Below are positions 56,234 to 64,000 of a DNA stretch of 64,000 nucleotides, one piece after another (the first letter of the stretch is position 1; each line of letters begins with the position of its first letter). Location of the stretch: assembly GCF_900604315.1 (NCBI RefSeq), contig NZ_LR026978.1, positions 487,909 through 551,908 of the forward strand. The letters are read 5' to 3'. Both the position numbers and the translations under genes were made by a program. The DNA comes from [Erwinia] mediterraneensis (GTDB taxonomy: Bacteria; Pseudomonadota; Gammaproteobacteria; Enterobacterales; Enterobacteriaceae). A model generated the notes under the pieces. It did not search any database. It was not told the DNA's origin and saw only the letters and a program-made list of their open reading frames with translations.

Positions 56234-56935
56234 ATGTCTGATAACGCCGTCCTGCGCCTGCGCGCGCAACGTCTCGCCCGTGCCACCCGCCCCTTTCTCG
56301 CCAGGGGAAACCGTGTTCTCCGCTGTCAGGGCTGTCTGCTGCCGCAAAAACTGTGCCTGTGCGCCACTGTTCAGCCGCAACCGGCGCGTAGCCGCTTTTG
56401 TCTGGTGATGTTTGATACCGAACCGATGAAGCCGAGCAATACTGGTCGGCTGATCGCCGATATTCTGCCTGATACCCAAGCGTTCGGTTGGTCGCGCACC
56501 GAGCCAGACCCTGCGTTGTTGCAGGCGGTGCAGACTTCAGATTATCAGCCGCTGGTGGTCTTCCCGGCTTCTTACGCCGACGCCGATCGTCCGGTACTGA
56601 GCGCTCCGCCGTCCACGGGCAAACCGCCACTGTTTATTATGCTGGATGGCACCTGGACGGAAGCGCGCAAAATGTTCCGTAAAAGCCCCTGGCTCGACGC
56701 GCTGCCGGTGATGTCGGTTAATGTCACTACGCCTTCGCGCTATACCCTGCGCGAAGCACACGGCGAAGGCCAGCACTGCACGGCGGAAGTGGCGGCGGCG
56801 CTGCTGGCGCAGGCTGGCGACCTGGCGGCCTCCGATGCGCTTTACGCGCACTTTATGCTGTTCCGTCAGCGTTATCTGGCGGGTAAACCCCATCATCCGG
56901 CGCATCTCACGACAACGGATCCCGAAAACGGTTAA
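56234..56935 (+). CDS. tapT: tRNA-uridine aminocarboxypropyltransferase TapT (YfiP)
   Basis: A 233-residue DTW-domain enzyme (E. coli 232) that makes acp3U at position 47 of tRNAs using S-adenosylmethionine. The N-terminal four-Cys motif (CQGCLLPQKLCLC) binds zinc; the namesake region is DGTWTEARKM. Start MSDNAVLRLRAQRLARATRP at 56234, as in E. coli; the frame is open back to 56156 across the trxC 3' region. Confidence 0.94.
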   Translation: MSDNAVLRLRAQRLARATRPFLARGNRVLRCQGCLLPQKLCLCATVQPQPARSRFCLVMFDTEPMKPSNTGRLIADILPDTQAFGWSRTEPDPALLQAVQTSDYQPLVVFPASYADADRPVLSAPPSTGKPPLFIMLDGTWTEARKMFRKSPWLDALPVMSVNVTTPSRYTLREAHGEGQHCTAEVAAALLAQAGDLAASDALYAHFMLFRQRYLAGKPHHPAHLTTTDPENG

Positions 56936-56968
56936 ACTCATCCTGACCTTACTGTTACGGAGCAGGAA

Positions 56969-59626
56969 ATGAGCCAACGCGGACTGGAAGCGCTGTTACG
57001 CCCTAAATCCATTGCAGTGATTGGCGCCTCGGTAAAACCGGGACGCGCCGGTTATTTAATGATGCGCAACCTGCTGGCAGGCGGCTTCAGCGGCCCGGTG
57101 CTGCCTGTCACGCCGAAATATCAGGCGGTCAGCGGCGTACTGGCCTGGCCGACCATTGACAGCTTGCCATTCGCCCCCGATCTGGCGGTGATCTGTACCC
57201 ATGCCGATCGTAACCTTGAACTGCTGCAACAGCTGGGGGAGAAAGGGTGCAAAGCCTGTATTGTGCTCTCTGCGCCAGCCAGCCAGCGGGAAGCGCTGCG
57301 CACCTGCGCCAGCCGCTGGCAGATTCGCTTGCTGGGACCTAACAGCCTGGGCCTGCTCGCGCCCTGGCAAGGTCTGAATGCCAGCTTTTCCCCGGTGCCG
57401 ATTGAGAAAGGCCGGCTGGCGTTTATCTCCCAGTCGGCGGCGGTGTCCAACACCATCCTTGACTGGGCGCAGCAGCGCAACCTCGGCTTCTCCTGGTTTA
57501 TCGCGCTGGGTGACAGCCTGGATATTGATGTGGACGATCTGCTCGATTTCCTTGCCCGTGATGGTAAAACCAGCGCCATTCTGCTCTATCTGGAGCATCT
57601 CAGCGATGCCCGCCGTTTTGTTTCCGCCTCGCGTAGCGCATCACGTAATAAACCGATTCTGCTGATCAAGAGCGGCCGTAGCCGTCAGGCGCAGGCGCTG
57701 CTGGGTACCGATAATGGACTGGATGCCGCCTGGGATGCCGCCATCCAGCGCGCGGGTCTGCTGCGCGTGCAGGATACTCACGAACTCTTTTCCGCCGTTG
57801 AATCCCTCAGCCATATGCGCCCGCTGCGCGGCGAACGGCTGATGATTGTCAGCAACGGGGCCGCCCCCGCTGCGCTGGCGCTGGATGCGCTCTATGCGCG
57901 CAACGGTAAGCTGGCCCGGCTCAGTGACAAGACGCTGGCGCGCCTGACGACCTTGCTGCCCGGCGGGGTGGGCAACGGCAACCCCATCGATCTGAAAGAT
58001 GACGCAACCCCGCAACGCTATGTCGCCTGCGTGGAGGCGCTGCTTGACAGTCATGAGCTTGATGCCCTGATGATTATTCACGCTCCCAGCGCCGTGGCTC
58101 CCGCAACCGAAACCGCTGAACAGCTGATTCAGGCGATCGCGCAACATCCGCGTGCGCGCCAGGTTACGCTGTTAACCAACTGGTGTGGTGAATACTCATC
58201 ACTGGCGGCACGACGCGCCTTTACCCAGGCGGGCATCCCGACCTGGCGCACGCCGGAGGGGACAGTAACCGCCTTTATGCATCAGGTGGAATACCGGCGT
58301 AACCAGAAACAGCTGCGGGAAACGCCCGCCCTGCCGGTCAATCTGACGCAGGACAGCGCCCAGGCCCACCAGCTGCTGCAACAGGCGCTGGCGGATGGCG
58401 TTACCACGCTTGATACCCATCAGGTGCAGCCAGTTCTGCAGGCGTACGGGCTGGCGACCCTGCCCACCTGGATTGCAAACGACAGCGTTGAAGCGGTGCA
58501 TATTGCCGGGCAGATCGGCTATCCGGTGGCGCTGAAGCTGCGCTCCCCCGATATCGAACATAAGTCTGATGTGCAGGGCGTGATGCTCTACCTGCGTACG
58601 CCAGCGGAAGTTCAGCAGGCCGCTGAGGCGATTATCGACCGCGTGAAAGCTACGCTACCTCAGGCACGTATCCGCGGCTTGCTGGTTCAAAGCATGGCCA
58701 ACCGTGCCGGAGCTCAGGAGTTACGCGTGGTGGTGGAGCAGGATCCGCTGTTCGGTCCGGTGATTATGCTGGGAGAAGGCGGCGTTGACTGGCAACCCGA
58801 GCAGCAGGCCGCCGTCGCCTTACCGCCGCTGAATATGACGCTGGCGCGTTACCTGGTGATTCAGGCCATCAAGAGCGGCAAGATCCGCAACCGCAATACC
58901 CTTTTTCCGCTCGATATTCCCGCGCTGAGTCAGCTGCTGGTGCAGGTGTCCAACCTGATTGTCGACTGCCCGGAGATCCAGCGGCTCGATATTCATCCTC
59001 TGCTGGCAGCAGGCAGCGATTTTACCTTGCTGGATGTCACCATGAACCTCGCCCCCTTTCATGGCGATAACGAAGCGCGGCTGGCGATCCGTCCCTATCC
59101 GCATCAGCTTGAACAGCAGGTGCAGTTAAAGGATGGGCAGCACTGCCTGTTCCGCCCTATTCTGCCGGAAGATGAACCTTTGCTGCGTGCTTTCATCGCC
59201 CGGGTGACGAAAGAGGATCTCTACTATCGCTATTTCAGTGAGATCAATGAGTTTACCCATGAGGATCTGGCGAATATGACGCAAATCGATTATGACCGTG
59301 AGATGGCCATCGTGGCGGTACGTGACTGCGCGGGCGAACCGGAGATCATTGGCGTAACGCGCGCTATCTCCGATGCAGATAATACCGATGCGGAGTTTTC
59401 TGTGCTGGTACGATCGGATCTGAAAGGTATCGGTCTTGGCCGTCGTCTGCTGGAAAAAATGATCCACTATACGCGCGAGCACGGGCTGCAACAGCTGAAC
59501 GGCATTACCATGCCCCATAACCGCGGTATGATAACCTTAGCGCGTAAGCTGAATTTTAATGTTGATATTCAACTGGATGAAGGTATTGTCAGTCTGAATT
59601 TACCTCTTCGCCGTGACATCAACTAA
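56969..59626 (+). CDS. patZ: Protein lysine acetyltransferase PatZ (Pat, YfiQ)
   Basis: An 885-residue protein (E. coli 886). The N-terminal CoA-binding and acyl-CoA synthetase (NDP-forming)-like domains (about 1-700) begin LEALLRPKSIAVIGASVKPG; the GNAT domain (about 725-880) has the acetyl-CoA loop RSDLKGIGLGRRLLEKM. It acetylates and thereby inactivates acetyl-CoA synthetase and other proteins; CRP-cAMP controls it in E. coli. Preceded by an ATG context CGGAGCAGGAA. 33 bases after tapT. Confidence 0.95.
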   Translation: MSQRGLEALLRPKSIAVIGASVKPGRAGYLMMRNLLAGGFSGPVLPVTPKYQAVSGVLAWPTIDSLPFAPDLAVICTHADRNLELLQQLGEKGCKACIVLSAPASQREALRTCASRWQIRLLGPNSLGLLAPWQGLNASFSPVPIEKGRLAFISQSAAVSNTILDWAQQRNLGFSWFIALGDSLDIDVDDLLDFLARDGKTSAILLYLEHLSDARRFVSASRSASRNKPILLIKSGRSRQAQALLGTDNGLDAAWDAAIQRAGLLRVQDTHELFSAVESLSHMRPLRGERLMIVSNGAAPAALALDALYARNGKLARLSDKTLARLTTLLPGGVGNGNPIDLKDDATPQRYVACVEALLDSHELDALMIIHAPSAVAPATETAEQLIQAIAQHPRARQVTLLTNWCGEYSSLAARRAFTQAGIPTWRTPEGTVTAFMHQVEYRRNQKQLRETPALPVNLTQDSAQAHQLLQQALADGVTTLDTHQVQPVLQAYGLATLPTWIANDSVEAVHIAGQIGYPVALKLRSPDIEHKSDVQGVMLYLRTPAEVQQAAEAIIDRVKATLPQARIRGLLVQSMANRAGAQELRVVVEQDPLFGPVIMLGEGGVDWQPEQQAAVALPPLNMTLARYLVIQAIKSGKIRNRNTLFPLDIPALSQLLVQVSNLIVDCPEIQRLDIHPLLAAGSDFTLLDVTMNLAPFHGDNEARLAIRPYPHQLEQQVQLKDGQHCLFRPILPEDEPLLRAFIARVTKEDLYYRYFSEINEFTHEDLANMTQIDYDREMAIVAVRDCAGEPEIIGVTRAISDADNTDAEFSVLVRSDLKGIGLGRRLLEKMIHYTREHGLQQLNGITMPHNRGMITLARKLNFNVDIQLDEGIVSLNLPLRRDIN

Positions 59627-59743
59627 CCTTGTAAAGTAAATGAAAATTCGCCCTGACATAGTCGGTTAATGTTACTATTTAACGTTAGGACCATGATTTG
59701 ATGGCAGAAGGCCATGCAATGAACAGAGAAGAAGCGCACTGTG

Positions 59744-61099
59744 ATGTTGTCTAAATTTAAACGTAATAAACACCAACAACACCTCGCGCAGCTGCCTAAA
59801 CTGTCACAATCGGTGGCAGATATATCGACGCTTTATTCACCGGCTGAATTCCGTCAGACCCTGCTTGAAAAGATTGCCAGTGCGGAAAAACGCATCTGCG
59901 TGGTGGCGCTCTATCTCGAGAACGATGACGGCGGGCGCAGCGTTATGGAGGCGCTTTATGCTGCGAAACGGGCACGTCCGCAACTGGATGTCAGCATTCT
60001 GGTGGACTGGCATCGTGCGCAGCGCGGTCGCATTGGCGCCGCCCGGAGCGTAACCAACGCGGACTGGTATTGTGAGATGGCGACGCAGCATGCGGATATC
60101 GTTATTCCGGTGTATGGTATTCCGGTTAATACCCGTGAAGCCCTGGGCGTTCTCCATCTGAAAGGATTTATTATTGATGATACCCTGCTGTACAGCGGTG
60201 CCAGCATCAATGACGTCTATCTGCATCAGCACGATAAATATCGCTACGATCGCTATCATCTGATTCGTAACGCCAGACTGACCAATGCCATGTATGAGTG
60301 GATTCACGTCAATCTGCAACAGGCTGAAGCGGTGAACCGTCTCGATCGTGCAGAGCGCCCCTCCAGTCCTGAAATCAAAAATGAGACACGTCAGTTCCGT
60401 CAGGATCTGCGTGGTTTTAACTACCAGTTCGCCGGTGATGGTCATAACGAAGAGCTGACGGTAACGCCGCTGGTGGGATTAGGTAAGCGCAGCCTGCTGA
60501 ACAAAACCATCTTCCATCTGATGCCCTGTGCAGAACAGAAACTGACACTCTGTACGCCCTATTTTAACCTGCCTGCCATTCTGGTGCGTAATCTCATCTA
60601 TTTGCTGCGCCAGGGAAAAGAGGTTGAGATTATCGTGGGTGATAAAACAGCGAACGATTTCTATATTCCACCCGATCAGCCTTTTAAGATTATCGCGGCG
60701 CTGCCTTACTTATATGAGATTAACCTGCGTCGTTTTCTGAGCCGTCTGCAGTATTACATCAATAACGGGCAGCTGGTGGTGCGTTTATGGAAGGATGGTG
60801 ACAACAGCTACCATCTGAAAGGAATCTGGGTAGATGATGAATGGATGCTGATTACCGGTAATAATCTCAATCCACGCGCCTGGCGGCTCGACCTGGAAAA
60901 TGCGGTGCTGATCCACGATCCGTTACAGCAGCTCGCTGAGCAGCGCGAGAAAGAGTTGGCTCTGATTCGTACCCATACCACCGTGGTAAAGCATTTCCGC
61001 GACCTGGAGAGCATAGCGGATTATCCGGCGAAGGTGCGTAAGCTGATCCGGCGCTTACGTCGCATCCGCATTGATCGCCTTATCAGCCGTATTCTCTGA
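59744..61099 (+). CDS. pssA: Phosphatidylserine synthase PssA
   Basis: A 451-residue enzyme (same length as E. coli) of the phospholipase D superfamily. It condenses CDP-diacylglycerol and serine, the committed step to phosphatidylethanolamine, and is loosely bound to ribosomes and membrane. Two HKD motifs: HLKGFIIDD near residue 138 and YHLKGIWVDDEWML near residue 357. Start MLSKFKRNKHQQHLAQLPKL at 59744, within GTG-ATG. Its terminator region is interrupted by the following IS. Confidence 0.96.
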   Translation: MLSKFKRNKHQQHLAQLPKLSQSVADISTLYSPAEFRQTLLEKIASAEKRICVVALYLENDDGGRSVMEALYAAKRARPQLDVSILVDWHRAQRGRIGAARSVTNADWYCEMATQHADIVIPVYGIPVNTREALGVLHLKGFIIDDTLLYSGASINDVYLHQHDKYRYDRYHLIRNARLTNAMYEWIHVNLQQAEAVNRLDRAERPSSPEIKNETRQFRQDLRGFNYQFAGDGHNEELTVTPLVGLGKRSLLNKTIFHLMPCAEQKLTLCTPYFNLPAILVRNLIYLLRQGKEVEIIVGDKTANDFYIPPDQPFKIIAALPYLYEINLRRFLSRLQYYINNGQLVVRLWKDGDNSYHLKGIWVDDEWMLITGNNLNPRAWRLDLENAVLIHDPLQQLAEQREKELALIRTHTTVVKHFRDLESIADYPAKVRKLIRRLRRIRIDRLISRIL

Positions 61100-61128
61100 A
61101 AAAAGCCCCTGCCGGGCTGAGGGATCCC
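61100..61128 (-). terminator. Left half-terminator at the IS junction
   Basis: AAAAAAGCCCC TGCC GGGCTGAGGG: read on the minus strand this is a stem GCCC.../...GGGGC followed by T6, so it can end transposase transcription. On the plus strand it lacks the T-run that would end pssA transcription. It is nearly the mirror image of the sequence at 62391-62412. Confidence 0.6.
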
Positions 61129-62397
61129 CAGAAACATTATCAGTACACCATGATGATGTTTCTGTAGGCTCTGGCCATATCGGCATACACCCTGTCGGGG
61201 TTCATTCCCGACAGGAGCTCCGGCGACTGCCGGATGACATTTTCACTCAATGTCAGATACGACAGCACCCTGCGTGATTTCTCACTGTTCGCCTGGAACC
61301 ATCGATTTATTCCCTTACTTTCAAGGTAATATCCCGTCAGCCACAGGATGATGCTGTAGAGAGCTGCAACCAGGCAAAGCACGGATATTCGTTTTTCTCC
61401 CCGGCTTTTACTTGCCCGCAGTCCCAACCCATAGCGCTCGCTTTTTTCATCCCTGAAGTTCTGTTCTATCTGCATACGGCGACTATAAAGTTTAACTGTC
61501 TCGCGTGGCTTATATTCCATCAGGCTGGTAAAAAGCAGCCACGGTTCACGCGCGTTTTTACGGTACATCCTGTCTGTTTTGGAGTAATGCTGGCTGCTTT
61601 TCCTGCCCGTCGCCCGCTTATGCACGGTGTAGAAATGTCCCGGACAGTCACGACTGGCGTTACGTGCCAGACGCCCGAATCCCGGGTAGCGTGCCGTTGT
61701 TGATGACACAATATCCCGCGCCATCTGCCACTCTTCATCCCCGATGACCTGAAAATAGAGGCTGCCCCTGACTCGTCCGACAAAATCCCAGCCCAGAGAG
61801 CGGATGTGGTGAAACCAGCTGCTGCGAAAGCCTGCATCGGTCACGATAATGACCTGCTTATCTTTGCCGATGGCGACAGCCATCTGATCGAGAAAGGCAT
61901 TTTGTACGGCAGAGTTGTTCTGGTAGCGGGAGGAAATGACTTTACTCATCAGAGGGACAGCTCTGCCATCACACAATAAGCTTGCCCGCAAAACACTGAG
62001 CTCTGATGAAGGATAACCACTCCAGTCCACAGCAATGACACAAACTGAAAGGCTGTGTGTGAGGCGGGATACAAGCTGCTGGTAGACACAGGGAATATCA
62101 CTGAACATCAGGTCGCTGTTGAGGTGCCGGTCAACACGCTTAATCTTGTGCTTAACACGTGCGGGGCCTGGCAGGTATCTGCCGATGCTGGTAAGAGAAA
62201 GCGAAGCACCACGCGTCAGAGCCACGGTCATATCAAGCAGAGCGTTTTTACGGTACTGATGAATGGAGTTCAGGGACTGGCTAAAAAATTTATGGCAAAC
62301 TTGTGAAACAGGCATAGAGGTGTGACCTTACTTTTTGGTGGAACACTAAGTAGATCATAACCTTCTATGCCTGTCTTTATTTATGGGGAACCCTCAG
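61117..62397 (-). mobile_element. IS10-like insertion sequence (IS4 family)
   Basis: Bounded by the inverted repeats CTGAGGGATCCCCA (61117-61130) and TGGGGAACCCTCAG (62384-62397), with one transposase gene filling almost all of the 1281 bases. The CTGA..GATCCCC type end is that of the IS10 group. The similarity of the two ends continues outward for 18 more bases as an inverted pair (AAAAAAGCCCCTGCCGGG and CCCGTCAGGGGCTTTTTT), so either the element is inserted in the middle of a palindromic terminator or its ends are longer than marked. No direct 9-bp target duplication is evident. Confidence 0.85.
61140..62315 (-). CDS. IS10-like transposase (IS4 family, DDE)
   Basis: A 391-residue DDE transposase (IS10 has 402). 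Catalytic residues in order: D97 in AVDWSGY, D160 in IIVTDAGFRSSW and E284 in the Y-R-E-K signature YSRRMQIEQNFRDEK. The frame is intact, so it may be active. It would cut and paste without copying the element. The start MPVSQVCHKFFSQSL at 62315 lies about 70 bases inside the right end. Transcription runs towards pssA. Confidence 0.9.
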   Translation of the reverse strand: MPVSQVCHKFFSQSLNSIHQYRKNALLDMTVALTRGASLSLTSIGRYLPGPARVKHKIKRVDRHLNSDLMFSDIPCVYQQLVSRLTHSLSVCVIAVDWSGYPSSELSVLRASLLCDGRAVPLMSKVISSRYQNNSAVQNAFLDQMAVAIGKDKQVIIVTDAGFRSSWFHHIRSLGWDFVGRVRGSLYFQVIGDEEWQMARDIVSSTTARYPGFGRLARNASRDCPGHFYTVHKRATGRKSSQHYSKTDRMYRKNAREPWLLFTSLMEYKPRETVKLYSRRMQIEQNFRDEKSERYGLGLRASKSRGEKRISVLCLVAALYSIILWLTGYYLESKGINRWFQANSEKSRRVLSYLTLSENVIRQSPELLSGMNPDRVYADMARAYRNIIMVY

Positions 62398-62414
62398 CCC
62401 GTCAGGGGCTTTTT
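62391..62414 (+). terminator. Right half-terminator at the IS junction
   Basis: CCCTCAGCCC GTCA GGGGCTTTTTT: stem GCCC / GGGC with T6 on the plus strand. It would originally have ended pssA transcription, about 20 bases after the gene; now it lies beyond the IS, 1.3 kb away. It begins in the IS right end. Confidence 0.6.
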
Positions 62415-62425
62415 TATCGCCCCGG

Positions 62426-63733
62426 TTAAAGCTGTATGCCTTTGCCTTTCTTATGCAGCTTCAGCGCAACCAGAAATGCCAGCGCCCCCATAGCCGACAC
62501 GTACCAGAAAAAGCTGGTTTCTATCCCCTGCTTCTTCATCAGCAGCGCAACATATTCTGCCGACCCGCCAAAGATGGCATTGGCCACCGCATAGGAAAGC
62601 CCGACACCCAGTGCGCGAACTTCAGGAGGAAACATCTCTGCCTTAAGAATGCCGCTGATGGCGGTGTAGAAACTGGTGATCAGCAGTGCCAGAAGGATCA
62701 GGGGGAAGGTCAGCCACAGGCTGTTAACGTTTTGCAGCAGCGTCAGGATCGGCACCGTACAAAGAGCCGCGCCAGCACCAAAAATCAGCATCGAGCCGCG
62801 ACGCCCGATTTTATCGGAGAGCGCACCGATTAAAGGCTGCATCAGCATAAAGATAAACAGAGCGCCGGTCATCAGACCGCTGGCCGTTTTCGCATCCATA
62901 CCGGCGCTGTTGACCAGATATTTCTGCATGTAGGTGGTGAAGGTATAAAAGCTGAGCGATCCGCCCGCGGTAAAACCCAGCACCATCAGGAAAGCGCGCG
63001 GATGATTGCGCAGCAGGCCAGACAGGCTCCCGGCATTGCGGTGTTCGCGACTGCTTTTATCCGCGGTTTCATTCAGCGAACGACGCAGCCAGAGCGCGAC
63101 AATCGCCAGTATCGCGCCGAGGAAAAACGGAATACGCCAGCCCCAGCTATGTAATGCCTCATCGCTCAGTATTTGCTGCAGGAGGACCACGGTCAGTACC
63201 GCCAGCAGCTGCCCGCCGATCAGGGTGACATACTGAAAAGAGGCATAAAAACCTTTACGCCCTTCCAGTGCCACTTCGCTCATGTAGGTCGCGCTGGTGC
63301 CATATTCTCCTCCTACCGATAAACCCTGGAACATACGAGCCAACAGTAAGATTGTAGGCGCGGCGATGCCAATCGAAGCATAACCAGGCAGACAGGCAAT
63401 CACCAGCGAGCCGAAGCACATCATGCAGACGGAGATCAGCATCGAGGTCTTACGGCCATGTTTGTCCGCGATATAACCAAATAACCAGCCCCCGACCGGG
63501 CGCATCAGAAAACCTGCGGCAAATACGCCCGCCGTCTGTAACAGTTGGGTGGTGCTGTCGCCAGCCGGGAAAAAGATATGGGCGAAATAGAGGGAAAAGA
63601 AGGAGTAAACGTAAAAATCAAACCATTCAACCAGGTTGCCGGAAGACGCACCCACAATGGCCCAAATGCGCTTTTTACTGGCGGAACCTGTTGTCAGGGC
63701 TGTTCCGTTGCCTGAATCGAGTGTATCTGACAT
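62426..63733 (-). CDS. kgtP: Alpha-ketoglutarate permease KgtP
   Basis: A 435-residue proton symporter (E. coli 432) of the MFS metabolite:H+ family with 12 helices. Typical features: [20 protein letters not shown] (helix 1), the motif [17 protein letters not shown] after helix 2 and [20 protein letters not shown] (helix 4). Takes up 2-oxoglutarate. Convergent with pssA. Preceded on the minus strand by GAGGGCAAAC. In E. coli yfiM lies between pssA and kgtP; it is missing here, replaced by the IS. Confidence 0.95.
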   Translation of the reverse strand: MSDTLDSGNGTALTTGSASKKRIWAIVGASSGNLVEWFDFYVYSFFSLYFAHIFFPAGDSTTQLLQTAGVFAAGFLMRPVGGWLFGYIADKHGRKTSMLISVCMMCFGSLVIACLPGYASIGIAAPTILLLARMFQGLSVGGEYGTSATYMSEVALEGRKGFYASFQYVTLIGGQLLAVLTVVLLQQILSDEALHSWGWRIPFFLGAILAIVALWLRRSLNETADKSSREHRNAGSLSGLLRNHPRAFLMVLGFTAGGSLSFYTFTTYMQKYLVNSAGMDAKTASGLMTGALFIFMLMQPLIGALSDKIGRRGSMLIFGAGAALCTVPILTLLQNVNSLWLTFPLILLALLITSFYTAISGILKAEMFPPEVRALGVGLSYAVANAIFGGSAEYVALLMKKQGIETSFFWYVSAMGALAFLVALKLHKKGKGIQL

Positions 63734-64000
63734 GTTTGCCCTCGTTTATTCTCGTCATTAAGAAATATTAAATAGTTAGTTAATCATTTACGTCGATTTT
63801 TCGAAACAGGTGTTAATGCCAGGGTTATAAAATGTGAGCCAGAGCGAGTTTTGCCAGAAGAAGACGTCAGGAGTAAGGAAGGCCAGGGAAGGAAATGCGA
63901 GGAAATCCTGCCGTGTAGCGGGATAGTCAGAGGATGTGGTAAACAGGAGAGCATTTAAAGCTGCAGGTATGAAGGAAACATCCATACAGACGGAATAATA
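63734..64000. other. Region upstream of kgtP, no gene seen
   Basis: The last 267 bases hold the kgtP promoter region (AT-rich at 63765-63795, AAATATTAAATAGTTAGTTAATC) and no credible gene. A 65-codon open frame on the minus strand (63788-63985) has no ribosome site and an unlikely composition. In E. coli an rRNA operon follows; nothing of it is visible before the window ends. Confidence 0.4.

Noticed and set aside
61108..62406. 9-bp direct target repeat flanking the IS10-like element
   Set aside because: CCTGCCGGG on the left and CCCGTCAGG on the right are not direct copies; they are inverted parts of a hairpin.

Overview
The window comes from a chromosome of the order Enterobacterales. The gene content, gene order and moderate-to-high GC suggest the Erwiniaceae (Pantoea, Erwinia or Mixta type), although the genus cannot be fixed from this stretch alone. 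The chromosomal part carries E. coli-like blocks in recognisable order: ddpXABCDF, ygaC-ygaM-nrdHIEF-proVWX-ygaY-mprA-emrAB, and yfiF-trxC-tapT-patZ-pssA-kgtP. The last two blocks are far apart in E. coli but directly joined here.

Positions 1 to about 19,080 are the right part of a P2/186-like (Peduovirinae) prophage inserted at the 3' end of ssrA (tmRNA). The order is S-R-LysC-LysB-K-holin-X-L-M-N-O on the minus strand, P-Q on the plus strand, cargo, cos, cargo, A, small early genes, Fil, CII, Cox, then CI and integrase on the plus strand, a further AT-rich cargo gene, and attR. The left edge is the end of an IS1 copy that interrupts tail-completion gene S, so the prophage is probably unable to make normal virions. 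The space between portal gene Q and replication gene A corresponds to the tin/old locus of P2, a known hotspot for anti-phage cargo. Here it holds two unrecognised cassettes: a three-gene operon (8457-10012) on the Q side of cos, and a two-gene cassette of a small protein plus a membrane protein (10326-11324) on the A side. A homologous copy of the second cassette lies at 30491-31454 in the chromosome. A third cargo gene follows the integrase.

Positions 19,080-22,910 are a graveyard of ssrA-integrating elements: a P4-type alpha primase/helicase lacking its N-terminal part, an MscS-type channel gene, three copies of the ssrA 3'-flank/terminator sequence, and a 44-codon stub of a P4-type integrase.

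Positions 23,100-39,300 hold a RIO-type kinase, the ddp operon (D-Ala-D-Ala dipeptidase plus its dipeptide ABC importer), the chromosomal two-gene cassette, a second complete peptide-type ABC importer, and a taurine/sulfonate/nitrate-type ABC importer facing it.

Positions 39,500-64,000 are core genome: speG, a small lipoprotein, ygaC, ygaM, the manganese/iron class Ib ribonucleotide reductase operon with paired NrdR boxes, the ProU glycine-betaine importer, an MFS exporter, MprA-EmrAB multidrug efflux, a SpoU-type methyltransferase, thioredoxin 2, TapT, the lysine acetyltransferase PatZ, phosphatidylserine synthase, and the alpha-ketoglutarate permease KgtP. An IS10-like element of the IS4 family sits in the pssA-kgtP terminator region.
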